Source: Pseudomonadota bacterium
GTDB lineage: Bacteria > Pseudomonadota > Gammaproteobacteria > Steroidobacterales > Steroidobacteraceae
Assembly: GCA_023428645.1 (NCBI GenBank)
Contig: JAEYXD010000155.1
Coordinates: forward strand, 1 to 58,809
Reading direction: 5' to 3'
Length of the DNA stretch: 58,809 nucleotides
Both the position numbers and the translations under genes were made by a program. Below the pieces are notes generated by a model. That model saw nothing but the letters and a program-made list of their open reading frames with translations. It did no database searches and was not told where the DNA came from. Of this stretch, positions 43,936-52,538 are shown in pieces; position 1 is the stretch's first letter; each line of letters opens with the position of its first letter.

Positions 43936-45411
43936 ATGACGACTACGCAACTCGATTCACGTGCAGTGTCGCTGTTCTCGAACGGTGAGCCGCTCGCTTC
44001 TGCGAGCGAGCAAGTCGTCGACGTAATCGACCCCTCCACCGGACGCTGCTGCTACTCGATTCCCGCGGGATCAGACGCGGACGTCAATGAGGCGGTGCGG
44101 TCGGCTCGTCGAGCTTTCGAAGACGGTCGTTGGAGGCATTTACCGCCGTCGCACAAGAAAGCCACGCTGCTCCGCTTTGCCGATTCGATCGCCGCGCATG
44201 CGCGTGCGCTGGATACGCTCGACGCCGGCGATATGGGCAAGCCCGTCAAGGAGGCGTTTTGCAATGCGGCTGCGGCTGCAGGACTAATGAGGTTCTATGC
44301 CGAAGCGATCGACAAAGTCGCCGGCGACGTCTACACCAGCGATCGCAGGGCATTCGTGGCGCAACGGCGCGTTCCACGCGGTGTCGTGGCCGCGATCGTG
44401 CCCTGGAATTTTCCCACCTTCAACGCTGTCCTCAAGATTGCTCCGGCGCTCGCGGCTGGCAATAGCGTCGTCTTGAAACCCTCCGAGCTGTCATCCCGAA
44501 GCGCCTTGCGCTTGATGCAGCTTGCGGTGGATGCCGGCATTCCTCCCGGTGCTCTCAATATGGTGCCTGGGTTCGGCCTTTCGGTCGGACGCGCGCTCGC
44601 CCTGCACGGCGACGTCGACATGGTGGCGTTCACCGGATCCACCGAGGTTGGCAAATCGATGCTGCAGTATGCAGGCCAGTCCAATATGAAAGTCGTAGCG
44701 ACCGAATGTGGGGGAAAGTCCCCGCAGATCGTGTTCGGAGACGGTGTCGACCTTGATGCCGCGGCCGAGACGATTGCCCGCGGGCTGGTGACGAATCAAG
44801 GGCAAGTCTGCAGTGTCGGGTCCCGGTTGCTCGTCCAGCGGCACATCGAGGCAGCACTCCTCGATAAAGTCGCAGCGCGGTTGCAGCGTGTCGTCGTGGG
44901 AAACGCGGTCGATCCCAACACCACCTTCGGGCCGTTGGTGTCGGCCAAACAGTGTGCGCGCGTCATGAGGTACATTGACAGGGCCGCGTCGGACGGCGCC
45001 GAACTCGTGACTGGTGGACGACGCATCCTGCAGGAGTCAGGAGGCTTCTTCGTCGAGCCTACGCTCTTTCGGCGCGTGGCCCCTCGCGCGGCCATCGCTC
45101 AGGAAGAAATTTTCGGGCCGGTGTTGTCGGCCACTTGCTTCGATGATGAAGCCGAGGCCGCGCGCCTCGCGAATGACACTCCCTACGGCCTCATCGCGTA
45201 CGTGTGGACAGCCAGTCTGGCAACCGGAATGCGGATGACGAACGAGATTCGTTCGTCCGTGATCATCAATGCCTGCGCACCCGTCGGCGAGGGCGCCGGC
45301 CACGCGATGTCCTCCGAGCCGGCAGGCGAATCCGGTATCGGTGTGGAAGGAGGATTGGCCGGCATGGAGAGTTACTTGCGTCGCCAGCTGACTTGGTTCA
45401 ATCACGCATGA
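43936..45411 (+). CDS. NAD(P)-dependent aldehyde dehydrogenase
   Basis: This cytoplasmic enzyme oxidises an aldehyde to the acid. The 491 residues match the ALDH superfamily. VPWNFPTFNAVLKIAPALAA is the cofactor site, FTGSTEVGK the Rossmann loop, TECGGKSPQ carries the general-base Glu, and NQGQVCSVGSRL carries the nucleophile Cys. It is the first gene of a nine-gene run with a 74-base gap to E1 alpha. The likely role is to make the acid that the downstream pathway uses, but the substrate is unknown. Confidence 0.9.
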   Translation: MTTTQLDSRAVSLFSNGEPLASASEQVVDVIDPSTGRCCYSIPAGSDADVNEAVRSARRAFEDGRWRHLPPSHKKATLLRFADSIAAHARALDTLDAGDMGKPVKEAFCNAAAAAGLMRFYAEAIDKVAGDVYTSDRRAFVAQRRVPRGVVAAIVPWNFPTFNAVLKIAPALAAGNSVVLKPSELSSRSALRLMQLAVDAGIPPGALNMVPGFGLSVGRALALHGDVDMVAFTGSTEVGKSMLQYAGQSNMKVVATECGGKSPQIVFGDGVDLDAAAETIARGLVTNQGQVCSVGSRLLVQRHIEAALLDKVAARLQRVVVGNAVDPNTTFGPLVSAKQCARVMRYIDRAASDGAELVTGGRRILQESGGFFVEPTLFRRVAPRAAIAQEEIFGPVLSATCFDDEAEAARLANDTPYGLIAYVWTASLATGMRMTNEIRSSVIINACAPVGEGAGHAMSSEPAGESGIGVEGGLAGMESYLRRQLTWFNHA

Positions 45412-45485
45412 ACGAAAGCCCACCGCCGCGACCGGACTCAACGAGTCCGCATCGAAGGTGAGCGGGCGACAGACAAGGAGAATCG

Positions 45486-46493
45486 ATGCTGTTCAGCAGA
45501 GATCAAGCGCGCGAAGCGTTGCGCCGGATGTGGCGGATTCGGAAGTTCGAAGAAGAGGGAACGCGCCTGTTCAAGAGCGGCAAGATCCCCGGTGCGTTTC
45601 ACGCCAGCATAGGCCAGGAGGCAACGGTCGTTGGTGCATGCATTGCATTGCGTGACGACGATGCGATGACCGGCACGCATCGCTCGCATGGTCATCCAAT
45701 CGGCAAAGGCGCGGATTTGAGAGCGCTGATGGCCGAGTTGATGGGCAAGTCGACGGGCATCTGCAAGGGGCGAGGCGGCTCGATGCATCTGGCCGACAAC
45801 AGCGTCGGCATCATCGGCGAATCAGCGATCGTGGGCGGCGGCATTCCCTTGGCGACCGGCTGTGGTCTGAGTGCGAAAGTCCTCGGCACCGATCGAGTGA
45901 GCCTCTGCTTCTTCGGTGATGGGGCGGTGAATCAGGGAACGTTTCACGAGTCGCTGAACATGGCGTCCCTGTGGAAGCTGCCGGTCATCTATCTGTGCGA
46001 GAACAACGGCTATGCGATCACGACCTCGGTCGCGCGCAGTCATGGTCAGCCGAACATCGCGAAGCGCGCTGACGGGTATGGCATGCCAGGTGTCGTGGTG
46101 AACGGGCAGGACGTCGAGCACGTGTTTGCTGCAACGTCGGCGGCGGTGACGCGCGCGCGGGCGGGCGACGGCCCGACGCTGATCGAAGCGAAGACCTACC
46201 GATTCGACGAGCACAACGTCGGTCTGCTCATTCCTGGCGAGCCGTATCGGTCGGCGGCGGAAATCGAGGAATACAAGACTGAGCGCGATCCGCTCGTGCT
46301 GTTTCAGCGTGCGCTGAGAGCGCGAGGATGGGAAGAAGATGAGTTGCGAGCCGTCGAGCAAGAGGTTGCGGCTCAAGTCGAAGCGGCCATTGCCTACGCT
46401 GACGCGAGTCCATTTCCAGACCCGAGCTCGCTCTACGACTACATGTTCAGCAACCCGATCAACTATCCGCCGCAGTTGGGCGCGTCGGCTTAA
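45486..46493 (+). CDS. Thiamine-diphosphate-dependent dehydrogenase E1 alpha (acetoin/pyruvate type)
   Basis: This protein has 335 residues, the size of AcoA/PdhA. The TPP motif runs from FGDGAVNQGTFHESLNMA to the ENN about 28 residues later. IGQEATVVG and THRSHGHPIGKG, with a phosphorylation-loop-like region further on, are typical. With the E1 beta 15 bases downstream it forms the alpha2beta2 E1 that decarboxylates a 2-oxo acid or cleaves acetoin. The alpha chain gives no certain substrate assignment. Confidence 0.9.
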   Translation: MLFSRDQAREALRRMWRIRKFEEEGTRLFKSGKIPGAFHASIGQEATVVGACIALRDDDAMTGTHRSHGHPIGKGADLRALMAELMGKSTGICKGRGGSMHLADNSVGIIGESAIVGGGIPLATGCGLSAKVLGTDRVSLCFFGDGAVNQGTFHESLNMASLWKLPVIYLCENNGYAITTSVARSHGQPNIAKRADGYGMPGVVVNGQDVEHVFAATSAAVTRARAGDGPTLIEAKTYRFDEHNVGLLIPGEPYRSAAEIEEYKTERDPLVLFQRALRARGWEEDELRAVEQEVAAQVEAAIAYADASPFPDPSSLYDYMFSNPINYPPQLGASA

Positions 46494-46508
46494 GCAACGG
46501 TTACAACC

Positions 46509-47498
46509 ATGGCAGTGGCAGTCGCAGGTACGGAAGGTTTTCGGCAGATCACCTTCATGGAGGCGATCGTCCAGGCGCAGATCGAGGAGATCGAGCGCGA
46601 CGAGCGAGTCATCATGATGGGCGAGGACATTGCCGTGTACGGCGGCGGCAAGCTTGTCGAGCGTTTCGGCGCCCGCCGCATCTGGAGCATGCCGATCTCC
46701 GAGACGAGTTTCACGGGCGTGGGCATCGGCGCTGCGCTTTCCGGCCTGCGGCCGATCGTGGATTTGAGCATCGCCAGCTTCATGTACCTCGCTGCCGATC
46801 CAATCCTCAACCAGGCGGCGAAGCTGCGTTACATGACGGGCGGTCAGGTCCAAGTGCCGATCGTGTTCCGCTGCTGCATGTACTACGGCACATCGATTGC
46901 CGCGCAGCACTCTGATCGCCCGTACCCGATGTTCATGAACATGCCCGGCTTGAAGCTCGTCTGTCCCTCGAATCCCGCGGATATGAAAGGCTTGTTGAAG
47001 GCAGCCATCCGTGATGACGATCCGGTCATCGTGTTCGAGGATACGAAGCTTTGGCCGCTCAAAGGTCCCGTATCGACGGATCCCGAGAGCGTCGTACCGC
47101 TCGGCAAGGCCGACATCAAGCGCCCGGGTGAGCACGTGACGCTCGTCGCGATCGCAGGCGCGATGCGTCCCGCGCTCGAGGCGGCGAAGATCCTGGAGCA
47201 GGAAGGAATCTCGGTCGAGGTCATCGATCCGCGCACGCTCAAGCCGCTCGATACAGCAACGATTCTCGAGTCGGTCGCCAAGACCGGCCGGCTCGTGCTC
47301 GTGGAGAACGCGCATCGGATCGCGGGAGCAGCTGCGGAGATTGCCGCGATCGTGGTGGAACAGGCATTCGATGCACTGCGCCGGCCCATTGCGCGCTTGA
47401 CCGCGCCCGATGTGCACGTGCCGTTCAGCCCCGTGCTCGAGCAGGCCATTTATCCGACGCGGGATCAGATCGTGGCAGCCATCAGACGACTTCTGTGA
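46509..47498 (+). CDS. Thiamine-diphosphate-dependent dehydrogenase E1 beta
   Basis: This protein has 329 residues with the transketolase pyrimidine-binding domain followed by the C-terminal domain. MMGEDIAVYGG carries the Glu that activates TPP, and IEVIDPRTLKPLD-like VEVIDPRTLKPLDTATILE is the family hallmark. It is the AcoB/PdhB-type partner of the upstream alpha subunit and is followed nine bases later by the lipoyl protein. Confidence 0.92.
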   Translation: MAVAVAGTEGFRQITFMEAIVQAQIEEIERDERVIMMGEDIAVYGGGKLVERFGARRIWSMPISETSFTGVGIGAALSGLRPIVDLSIASFMYLAADPILNQAAKLRYMTGGQVQVPIVFRCCMYYGTSIAAQHSDRPYPMFMNMPGLKLVCPSNPADMKGLLKAAIRDDDPVIVFEDTKLWPLKGPVSTDPESVVPLGKADIKRPGEHVTLVAIAGAMRPALEAAKILEQEGISVEVIDPRTLKPLDTATILESVAKTGRLVLVENAHRIAGAAAEIAAIVVEQAFDALRRPIARLTAPDVHVPFSPVLEQAIYPTRDQIVAAIRRLL

Positions 47499-47507
47499 AG
47501 GACCAAA

Positions 47508-47765
47508 GTGGCGGAGCAACATATGGTGACCAAAGTGGTGCTGCCCAAATGGGGTATGGGGATCGAAGAGGGCACGATTACTCGTTGGTTGAAGAACGAG
47601 CGTGAGCACATCGACCAGGGAGAGCCGCTGGTCGAGATCGAGACGGCCAAGGCGACCCAAGAAGTCGAAGCGCCGGTGAGCGGCACGCTCGTGAAGATAC
47701 TGCTGGCCGCGGGCGAGAGCGCACCGGTCAACACCGAGATCGCGATCATCGAGGAACGTGAATGA
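47508..47765 (+). CDS. Stand-alone lipoyl-domain protein (detached E2 lipoyl carrier)
   Basis: This protein has 85 residues comprising one biotinyl/lipoyl domain: VVLPKWGMGIEEGTI opens it, and EIETAKATQEVEAP holds the lipoylated Lys in a beta-turn. It contains no linker, subunit-binding domain or acyltransferase. The next gene begins inside its stop (ATGA at 47762-47765) and encodes the catalytic core, so the E2 is split into two coupled genes. GTG 47508 is the start; ATG 47523 is possible. Confidence 0.88.
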   Translation: MAEQHMVTKVVLPKWGMGIEEGTITRWLKNEREHIDQGEPLVEIETAKATQEVEAPVSGTLVKILLAAGESAPVNTEIAIIEERE

Positions 47766-48472
47766 CCAACGCGTACTCGGTCACGCCACTGTCGCCGCTG
47801 CGCAAAATCATCGCCACGCGGATGGTCGAGGCCAGCCGTGCCATTCCGCATTTCCGCGTCGGCATGGATGTCGAGATGGATGCGCTGCTGCAGCTTCGCA
47901 AGGAATTGCGTGCGCGTGGGCCGGAGTACGAAGTCTCGTTGAACGACTTGATCCTCAAGGCGTGTGCCGCCGCACTGATGGACGTGCCCGCGGTGAATAT
48001 TCAGTTCGTCAACGATGAGATTCACCAGTACGCAGCGGCGGATATCTCGGTCGTGACGGCGCTCGCGGACGGGGGGCTTGCGACGCCAATCGTGCGCTCC
48101 GCGGAGCGAAAGCCCGTCTGGGAGATCGCGCGCGATGTGCTGTCGTTGGCGGCTCGTGCCGCGCGCAACGAATTGCGAATGCACGAGATCGCCGGCGGTT
48201 CGTTCAGCATTTCCAATCTGGGGATGTATGGAGTCGACGAGTTCGACGCCATCATCAATCCGCCTCAATGCGCGATCCTCGCGATCGGGCGAGCGGCGCC
48301 GCGTGCGCTCGGAACTCGCGAGGGGGCGACACGTGTGGCGACGGTCATGCGCGCGACGCTCTCGGTCGATCATCGCGCGCTCGACGGGGCGATCGCAGCG
48401 AAGTTCCTGGGAGCGTTTCGCGAGCGGGTGGAGCAACCCGCCTGCTTGGTGTCGGCATCTGTCGCGTCGTGA
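47762..48472 (+). CDS. 2-oxoacid dehydrogenase E2 catalytic core without lipoyl domain
   Basis: This protein has 236 residues, equal to the acyltransferase core alone. SPLRKIIATRMVEASRAIPHF begins the chloramphenicol-acetyltransferase-like fold, SFSISNLGMYGVDEFDAIIN follows, and VDHRALDGAIAAKFL has the catalytic His and Asp. The peripheral subunit-binding domain and lipoyl domain are missing; the lipoyl domain is the upstream gene. No E3 is encoded nearby, so a housekeeping dihydrolipoamide dehydrogenase must serve. Confidence 0.9.
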   Translation: MTNAYSVTPLSPLRKIIATRMVEASRAIPHFRVGMDVEMDALLQLRKELRARGPEYEVSLNDLILKACAAALMDVPAVNIQFVNDEIHQYAAADISVVTALADGGLATPIVRSAERKPVWEIARDVLSLAARAARNELRMHEIAGGSFSISNLGMYGVDEFDAIINPPQCAILAIGRAAPRALGTREGATRVATVMRATLSVDHRALDGAIAAKFLGAFRERVEQPACLVSASVAS

Positions 48473-48518
48473 TCGCGCCCCCGTAACACAACATCGAAGG
48501 AACGAGCAGGACACGAGG

Positions 48519-50246
48519 ATGAGCAGCGAACAGTGCATCGATCCTGCCGTCGCGGGTGTGCGCATGCAGTGGGGTGTGCGAATTCCACTGCGCGACGGCA
48601 TCCACTTGAATGGGACCCTGTATCTGCCGCCGACACAAGCCACCTCCATGCCGGCGCTGTTCACGCTGACGCCTTACATCGGGCAGACGTACCACGACAT
48701 CGGGCTGTATTTCGCGGCGCATGGGTTCCCGTTCCTGACCATCGATGTGCGCGGACGCGGCAATTCCGAGGGCAGTTTCCGGCCGTTGATCAACGAGGGC
48801 AACGATGCATTCGACATCGTCGAATGGCTGGCGCATCAGCCGTATTGCAACAGGCAAGTCTCGATGTGGGGTGGCTCCTACGGGGGCTACGCGCAATGGG
48901 CCGCGGCGGCGCAAGCGCCCCCGCATCTGGCGACGATCGTCCCGGTCGCGTCGCCCTATGTCGGGATCGACTTTCCGATTCGTAACAACATCGCGGCGCC
49001 CTATTGGATGCAGTGGCTGACACTCGTCGCCGGGCGCACGTCGCAAGACAAGATGTTCTGGAACAGCGAGCGCTACTGGGGCGCGCTGTTCCGTCGGTGG
49101 TTCGAGTCCGGCGCCCCGTTTATTGCGCTGGATCGTCAGCTTGGTCATCCATCGGCGGTGTTCGAAGAATGGACGGCGCATCCGCAGCTCGACAGTTATT
49201 GGGATAGCTACAACCCCACCGCGGAGCAGTACGCACGGCTGTCGTTCCCGATCCTGACGATCACCGGCAGCTACGATGGCGACCAACTCGGCGCCTTGAC
49301 GCACTATCGAAATCATGTGCAGAGCGCCGCTGCTGCACGATCCCAGCATTACCTCGTCATCGGGCCATGGGATCACAGCGGTACGCGCGTCCCGCAGCGC
49401 GCGTTTTGCGGTCTCGAAGTCGGCGCCGCAAGCATGATCGACATGCCCCGGTTGCATCTCGACTGGTATCGCTGGGTCATGCTCGGCGGGGCAAAGCCCG
49501 CGTTCCTCAAAAAGAACGTCGCCTATTACATGATGGGCGCCGATGACTGGCGATACGCCGACAGCCTCGACGACATCACCGTTTCTCGCTTGCCGCTGTA
49601 CCTTCACTCGGCCACGAACCCGACCGACGTGCTGCAGTCGGGCTCGCTCTTGCGAGCACCTGGCTCGAGCGGCCCCGATCACTACACCTACGATCCGCGC
49701 GACATTGCGCTCGCCGAGCTCGAAAGCACCGTGGATCCGGAGCACCGAGCCGACCAGCGAATGCACTACGCTGCCGTGGGCCGGCAGCTCGTGTATCACA
49801 GCGAGCCGTTCGCGACCGAAGTCGAAGTCGCGGGATTCTTCAGGCTATCGATCTGGTTGTCGATCGATCAGCCGGATACTGACTTCCGGGCCTGGGTTTA
49901 CGAAGTCGCCGTGGACGGCAGCGCCGTCCTGTTGTCGGTCGATTCGATGCGGGCCCGCTATCGGTCGGGCCTGCGCACGCCCAATCTCGTCACGACCCGC
50001 GAGCCGCTGCGTTACGACTTCGCGCAGTTCATGTTCGTGGCGCGTCGGCTTGCGAAACGCAGCCGGCTGCGTTTGGTGATCGGTCCGGTCAGCTCGATCT
50101 ACAGCGAAAGAAACTACAACGCGGGCGGCTGCGTCGCGCGTGAGAGCATCGACGATGCGCGCGTCGTGACCGTGCGCCTGTACCACGACGTCGAGCGCCC
50201 GAGCGCGCTGTATGTGCCTCTCTGCGGATCCGCTCACGATGTGTGA
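48519..50246 (+). CDS. CocE/NonD-family (S15) serine hydrolase
   Basis: This alpha/beta hydrolase of 575 residues belongs to the group containing cocaine esterase, glutaryl acylases and X-Pro dipeptidyl peptidases. The nucleophile is the Ser in SMWGGSYGGYAQW; the Asp is in TGSYDGDQLGA and the His in GPWDHSGTR. RGRGNSEGSF follows the oxyanion strand. A C-terminal jelly-roll (PXPPC_C) begins near ATEVEVAGFFRLSIWL. No signal peptide is seen, so it acts in the cytoplasm. It may cut an ester or amide bond of the imported compound. Its stop overlaps the next gene. Confidence 0.88.
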   Translation: MSSEQCIDPAVAGVRMQWGVRIPLRDGIHLNGTLYLPPTQATSMPALFTLTPYIGQTYHDIGLYFAAHGFPFLTIDVRGRGNSEGSFRPLINEGNDAFDIVEWLAHQPYCNRQVSMWGGSYGGYAQWAAAAQAPPHLATIVPVASPYVGIDFPIRNNIAAPYWMQWLTLVAGRTSQDKMFWNSERYWGALFRRWFESGAPFIALDRQLGHPSAVFEEWTAHPQLDSYWDSYNPTAEQYARLSFPILTITGSYDGDQLGALTHYRNHVQSAAAARSQHYLVIGPWDHSGTRVPQRAFCGLEVGAASMIDMPRLHLDWYRWVMLGGAKPAFLKKNVAYYMMGADDWRYADSLDDITVSRLPLYLHSATNPTDVLQSGSLLRAPGSSGPDHYTYDPRDIALAELESTVDPEHRADQRMHYAAVGRQLVYHSEPFATEVEVAGFFRLSIWLSIDQPDTDFRAWVYEVAVDGSAVLLSVDSMRARYRSGLRTPNLVTTREPLRYDFAQFMFVARRLAKRSRLRLVIGPVSSIYSERNYNAGGCVARESIDDARVVTVRLYHDVERPSALYVPLCGSAHDV

Positions 50247-51555
50247 CACGATCGTCGCGACACCCGAGAGTAGTGCCGAGGGCGGCATGCTGTTCGGCAA
50301 GAACAGCGACCGACAGTGCAATGAAGCGCAATTGTTGGAGTCTGTTCCGCGGCAACGGCATGCGCGCGGCGCGAAGGTAGCATGCACGTACACGAGCGTT
50401 CCTCAGGTGGACGAGACGTATGCCGTGTTGTTGTCGCGCCCGTTCTGGATCTGGGGCGCCGAGATGGGCGCCAACGAACATGGCGTCGTGATCGGCAACG
50501 AGGGTGTTCATGCGCGCAGCGGCGCGCCTCGAGACCCCGCGCTCGTCGGCATGGATCTCCTGCGCCTGGGGCTCGAGCGCAGCAGCTCGGCGGCCGAGGC
50601 CGTCGATATCATCACGGCATTGCTGGAACGCCATGGTCAGGGCGGCAATTGCGGCCATCTGACACCGGCCTACTACAACAACAGCTTCATGATCGCCGAC
50701 GCCAAGGACGCATACGTGCTGGAAACGGTCGGCCGCGATTGGATGGTCGAACGCGTCACCGGCGTGCGCGCGATCTCCAATGCCTACAGCATCCGCCGTC
50801 CGCACCGATCAAGCGTCGGGTTCGACGCGCTGATCGAATCGTTCGCGGCGACGACAGATTCGCGGCTCGATTGCGCGGCGCTCATCGCGGATCCGAATCG
50901 TGAGCACATCGGCAATGCCGGTGCACGTCGGGCGTGCACCACAGCGCTTCTGGCGGCACGGCGCGGACGGCTGGATGCATCCGACATGATGAGCATCTTG
51001 CGCAGTCACGGGCATGGCGATCGCCTGCAGCTCGCGTGGAGTGAAGAGTGTCTCGCGCAGCGCACGATCTGCATGCATGCCGCCGCCGACCGACCTGGGC
51101 AAACGACGGCGTCGCTGGTGTCGGAGATGCGCCCGCAATGGGCGATTCATTGGGTGACGGGGACGGCGGCGCCATGCATCTCGATTTTCAAACCGGCGCT
51201 GTTGGGCGTGCCGCTGCCGGAGCATGGCCCTCCGCCGACGGATCGGTTCGATGAGGCCACGTTGTGGTGGCGTCACGAGCGGCTGCATCGAGCCGCGCTG
51301 ATGAGCGACTTCGGTGAATTTCTGAGCGCGATCCGGCAGGAGCGCGACGCGCTCGAGACGCGGTTTCGAACGCGGATCGAACGTGTGCTCGCGCAAGGCG
51401 ATGCGCTCGAGCGCAGGCGTGTCGTCGCCGATTGCTGGCGCGAAGCCCTCGAGCTCGAGCGCACGTGGCTGCGACGGGTCGGGCCGCCGCAACGCGCTCA
51501 GGACAGTCCGTTCGTAGCGAACTGGCGCAAGCTGAACCAGATTGCGGGCCTATGA
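50239..51555 (+). CDS. C69-family dipeptidase (secernin/PepD-like)
   Basis: This N-terminal nucleophile hydrolase has 438 residues. It begins MCDTIVATPESSAEG, so Cys2 becomes the catalytic N-terminal residue after Met removal, as in family C69. GGMLFGKNSDR and WGAEMGANEHGVVIGNEGV are diagnostic. ATG 50239 overlaps the hydrolase stop by eight bases. It should cut a dipeptide or an N-acyl amino acid. Its partner downstream resembles a dipeptide epimerase. Confidence 0.9.
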   Translation: MCDTIVATPESSAEGGMLFGKNSDRQCNEAQLLESVPRQRHARGAKVACTYTSVPQVDETYAVLLSRPFWIWGAEMGANEHGVVIGNEGVHARSGAPRDPALVGMDLLRLGLERSSSAAEAVDIITALLERHGQGGNCGHLTPAYYNNSFMIADAKDAYVLETVGRDWMVERVTGVRAISNAYSIRRPHRSSVGFDALIESFAATTDSRLDCAALIADPNREHIGNAGARRACTTALLAARRGRLDASDMMSILRSHGHGDRLQLAWSEECLAQRTICMHAAADRPGQTTASLVSEMRPQWAIHWVTGTAAPCISIFKPALLGVPLPEHGPPPTDRFDEATLWWRHERLHRAALMSDFGEFLSAIRQERDALETRFRTRIERVLAQGDALERRRVVADCWREALELERTWLRRVGPPQRAQDSPFVANWRKLNQIAGL

Positions 51556-52538
51556 AACTGCAGGCCGTCGCCGAGAACTGGTTGTTCGCCGAGCCGTTCC
51601 ACATTACGGGCTACACAATGACGGGCGTTGACGTCGTCGTCGTCACGCTCGAGCACGACGGTTGCACGGGTCGGGCAGAGGCCGCGGGGGTCTACTATCT
51701 TGGCGATGACGTGCCGCGGATGTTGCAGCAATTGGGGCAGGCACGCGCATCCGTGGAGGCGGGCGTCGATCGCGGCTCCTTGCAGCAGTTGCTGCCCCCG
51801 GGCGGCGCACGCAACGCGCTCGATTGTGCGTGGTGGGATCTCGAAGCAAAGCTGTGCGGGCAGCCCGTGTGGCAGCTTGCGGGCCTTGAGGAGCCCGGGC
51901 CGATGTTGACGACGTTCACCTGCGGTGCCGGCTCGCCGGAAAAGATGGCCGCCACGGCGCGCGGTTACGCGAATGCGCGGGCCATCAAGTTGAAGCTCAC
52001 CGGCGAGCGCATCGATGAAGACCGCGTTCGAGCGGTTCGTGCCGCTTGCCCACGCGTTTGGCTCGGTGTCGATGCGAATCAGGGGTTCGATCGCGATGCG
52101 CTCGAGCGTCTCATGCCGGTTCTCATCGAGATGCGAGTCGAGTTGATCGAGCAGCCGTTTCGAAGGGGCGAGGAAGCCGCGCTCGCCGGCTTGCGTTCGC
52201 CCATCCCGATTGCGGCGGACGAGAGCGTCCAGCACCTTGGCGATCTCCCTGCGCTGGTCGGCAAGGTCGACATCATCAACATCAAGCTGGACAAGTGCGG
52301 TGGCCTGACCGAGGGTCTCGCGATGGCGCGGGCTGCGCGCGAGCTGGGTCTCGGTCTCATGGTCGGCAACATGCTCGGTACGTCGCTCGCAATGGCACCC
52401 GCAGCGCTGCTCGGACAGTTCTGCCAGATCGTGGATCTGGACGGGCCGGTTTTTCTGCGCAACGACCGGGAGCCCACGGTTCGTTATCGCGACGGACGGG
52501 TGACGTGTCCTACAGATCTATGGGGCTACCCTGGCTGA
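51552..52538 (+). CDS. Enolase-superfamily enzyme, dipeptide-epimerase-like
   Basis: This protein has 328 residues. The active-site lysine pair is KLKLTG (KxK), the metal ligands are in GVDANQGF, LIEQPF and IAADES, and the opposite Lys is in IINIKLDKCGG. This arrangement is that of L-Ala-D/L-Glu epimerase and other dipeptide epimerases. The ATG overlaps the C69 stop as ATGA, tying the two functions: one would interconvert the stereochemistry of a dipeptide and the other cut it. The actual substrate is unknown. Confidence 0.88.
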   Translation: MKLQAVAENWLFAEPFHITGYTMTGVDVVVVTLEHDGCTGRAEAAGVYYLGDDVPRMLQQLGQARASVEAGVDRGSLQQLLPPGGARNALDCAWWDLEAKLCGQPVWQLAGLEEPGPMLTTFTCGAGSPEKMAATARGYANARAIKLKLTGERIDEDRVRAVRAACPRVWLGVDANQGFDRDALERLMPVLIEMRVELIEQPFRRGEEAALAGLRSPIPIAADESVQHLGDLPALVGKVDIINIKLDKCGGLTEGLAMARAARELGLGLMVGNMLGTSLAMAPAALLGQFCQIVDLDGPVFLRNDREPTVRYRDGRVTCPTDLWGYPG

